DNA of 14,071 bases from an uncultured Prevotella sp. (GTDB lineage Bacteria; Bacteroidota; Bacteroidia; Bacteroidales; Bacteroidaceae): assembly GCA_905234355.1 (NCBI GenBank), contig CAJOHP010000035.1:1-14071 (forward strand), in the 5' to 3' direction. The notes below the pieces were generated by a model, which saw only the letters and a list, made by a program, of their open reading frames with translations, did not search any database and had not been told where the DNA came from. Shown piece by piece: positions 12,694 to 14,071 of the stretch. How positions within the stretch are numbered: position 1 is the first letter of the stretch; every line of letters begins with the position of its first letter. A program made the position numbers and the translations under genes.

Positions 12694-14001
12694 TCAGAGT
12701 CGGCGCTTGTCTATGACGTGCGCACTCTTGCCCTGCGAGCGCTCGATGGTGTTGGGCGCCTTCAGCTGCACTTTGGCCGCAATGCTGAGCACGCTCTTGA
12801 GCCTGCTTGAGAGTTTCTTCTCCAGGGCATCCACGGCAGCGGGCGTGTCGAAGATGCCGGTGAAATACTCCTGCCGTAGCTCCACCTGCACCTGCAGCGT
12901 GTCGAGATTGTTGACACGGTCGACGACGAGCATATAGCGTGGCGCAAACTCCGGCATGCTGAGCACGACGCTCTCCACCTGTGATGGGAAAACATTGATG
13001 CCGCGTATGATGAGCATGTCGTCGGACCGTCCCTCGATGCGGCTCATGCGCACTGCTGTGCGCCCGCAGTCGCACTGTCCGGCCATGAGCGAGCAGAGGT
13101 CCCGTGTGCGATAGCGCAGCACGGGCATGCCCTCCTTGGTGAGTGTGGTGAAGACGAGCTCACCGGTCTGTCCGTAGGGCAGCGACTCGAGTGTGACGGG
13201 ATTGATAATCTCGGGGTAGAAGTGGTCTTCGCAGATGTGGCTGCCGTGCTGCATCTGGCACTCATAGCTCACGCTGGGTCCCATCACCTCGGAGAGTCCG
13301 TAGAGGTTGTATCCCTTGAGTCCGAGCCGCTCCTCTATCTCCTGCCGCATCTGCTCGGTCCACGGTTCGGCGCCGAAGGCTCCGATGCGCAGTTTGATCT
13401 GGTCTTTGCTGATGCCCATTTTGTCCATGGTCTCTGCCAGGTAGAGGGCGTATGAGGGTGTGCAGGCAATGCCTGTGATGCCCAGGTCGCGCATGAGCTT
13501 CACATGCTTCTCGGTGTTGCCCGTCGAGGCGGGTACCACCGATGCACCGATGTGCTCCACGCCGTAGTGGGCGCCCAGTCCGCCGGTGAAGAGTCCGTAG
13601 CCATAGCTCACGGAGAAGATGTCGTCGCGTGTGACGCCGTAGGCGGTGAGGCAGCGAGCCATGCACTCGCTCCACACGCCGATGTCCTTGCGTGTGTATC
13701 CCACGATTGTGGGATTGCCCGTGGTGCCGCTCGATGCGTGTATGCGTATAATCTCGCTCTTGGGCGCAGCCTGCAGGCCGAAGGGGTAGTTGTCGCGCAG
13801 ATCCTTCTTTGTGGTGAAAGGCAGCTTCTTGATGTCGTCGATGGTCTGGATGTCGTCTGGGCGCAAGTCCATCTCCTGCATCTTGTTACGATAGAAAGGC
13901 ACGTTGTGGTAGACATATTCCACAATCTTGCGCAGCCGTTTTCCCTGCAAGGCGCTCATGGCGTCGCGGCTCATGCATTCTTTGTTAGGATTCCAAATCA
14001 T
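12694..14001 (-). CDS. paaK: Phenylacetate-CoA ligase
   Basis: A 435-residue adenylate-forming ligase that activates phenylacetate or a related arylacetate to its CoA thioester using ATP. The P-loop ASSGTTGNPTIVGYT (89-103), the adenine-site strand YNLYGLSEVMGPS (231-243), the ribose aspartate in RYRTRDL (D301), the hinge GRSDDMLIIRGINVFP (324-339) and the C-terminal lysine in SQGKSAHVIDKR (K425) are all present at full length. In gut anaerobes this form often accompanies indolepyruvate:ferredoxin oxidoreductase (iorAB), working in reversible aromatic amino-acid metabolism. The window ends too soon to see whether iorAB is upstream. ATG 14001 gives the usual MIWNPNKECMSR start. A CA-rich leader precedes it, with no clear promoter. 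Confidence 0.94.
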   Translation of the reverse strand: MIWNPNKECMSRDAMSALQGKRLRKIVEYVYHNVPFYRNKMQEMDLRPDDIQTIDDIKKLPFTTKKDLRDNYPFGLQAAPKSEIIRIHASSGTTGNPTIVGYTRKDIGVWSECMARCLTAYGVTRDDIFSVSYGYGLFTGGLGAHYGVEHIGASVVPASTGNTEKHVKLMRDLGITGIACTPSYALYLAETMDKMGISKDQIKLRIGAFGAEPWTEQMRQEIEERLGLKGYNLYGLSEVMGPSVSYECQMQHGSHICEDHFYPEIINPVTLESLPYGQTGELVFTTLTKEGMPVLRYRTRDLCSLMAGQCDCGRTAVRMSRIEGRSDDMLIIRGINVFPSQVESVVLSMPEFAPRYMLVVDRVNNLDTLQVQVELRQEYFTGIFDTPAAVDALEKKLSSRLKSVLSIAAKVQLKAPNTIERSQGKSAHVIDKRRL

Positions 14002-14041
14002 GGTTCTGTTGTTTGTGTTGTTGTGTTGTTTTGATGGTGCT

Positions 14042-14071
14042 TTACGACAAGAATCCCAGGAGTGCTCCGGC
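14042..14071 (-). CDS. Possible 3' end of the gene upstream of paaK
   Basis: On the minus strand one frame enters from the window edge, reads AGALLGFLS and ends at TAA (14044-14042), 40 bp before paaK. Nine residues are too few to identify a protein or even to be sure of the frame; the call rests on position and the short gap to paaK. Confidence 0.25.
   Translation of the reverse strand, partial: AGALLGFLS

Overview
The window looks like a chromosomal segment of a fairly GC-rich Bacteroidales species, probably Prevotellaceae-like. Evidence: (i) several promoters fit the Bacteroidetes form TTTG-N19/20-TAnnTTTG; (ii) a Nudix-type arabinose regulator of the Bacteroides AraR kind sits in a sugar operon; (iii) the ribosomal proteins, extended methionine aminopeptidase, M48 lipoprotein and PaaK all have a Bacteroidales flavour. 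Family assignments are from memory and pattern recognition; no database search was possible.

Region 1 (1-2075) is an AT-richer accessory patch made mostly of decayed toxin-antitoxin-type genes. It holds the tail of an unrecognised protein, an intact MntA nucleotidyltransferase next to a HepT gene wrecked by an internal deletion, a frameshifted DUF6169-like gene that still has an excellent promoter, a small unrecognised ORF, and an intact YoeB-type antitoxin whose toxin has lost its N-terminal half.

Region 2 (2076-4560) is housekeeping: rplU-rpmA (L21-L27) behind a structured leader, a strong terminator, then serS with its own promoter. serS converges on the next operon at a shared terminator hairpin.

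Region 3 (4572-10860, all minus strand) is an L-arabinose/pentose operon transcribed in the order galM (secreted mutarotase lipoprotein), XylE-like MFS sugar/proton symporter, SGLT-like sodium/sugar symporter, araR and araD. Mutarotation at the cell envelope, two alternative importers, the sensor-repressor and the last isomerising step are present. The isomerase (araA) and kinase (araB) are not in the window. The spacers are rich in palindromes, including two related sites that are good candidates for AraR operators.

Region 4 (10895-14071, minus strand) holds paaK (arylacetate-CoA ligase), an M48 metalloprotease lipoprotein and map (methionine aminopeptidase). The M48 gene seems to have lost its C-terminal tail in a deletion that made it overlap the start of map by 31 bp.

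I see no rRNA, complete tRNA, CRISPR array, IS element or phage gene. I do not see a new multi-gene system. The most notable signals are the repeated inactivation of the toxin or effector member of TA-like pairs, the regulatory palindromes of the arabinose operon, and the M48/map junction.
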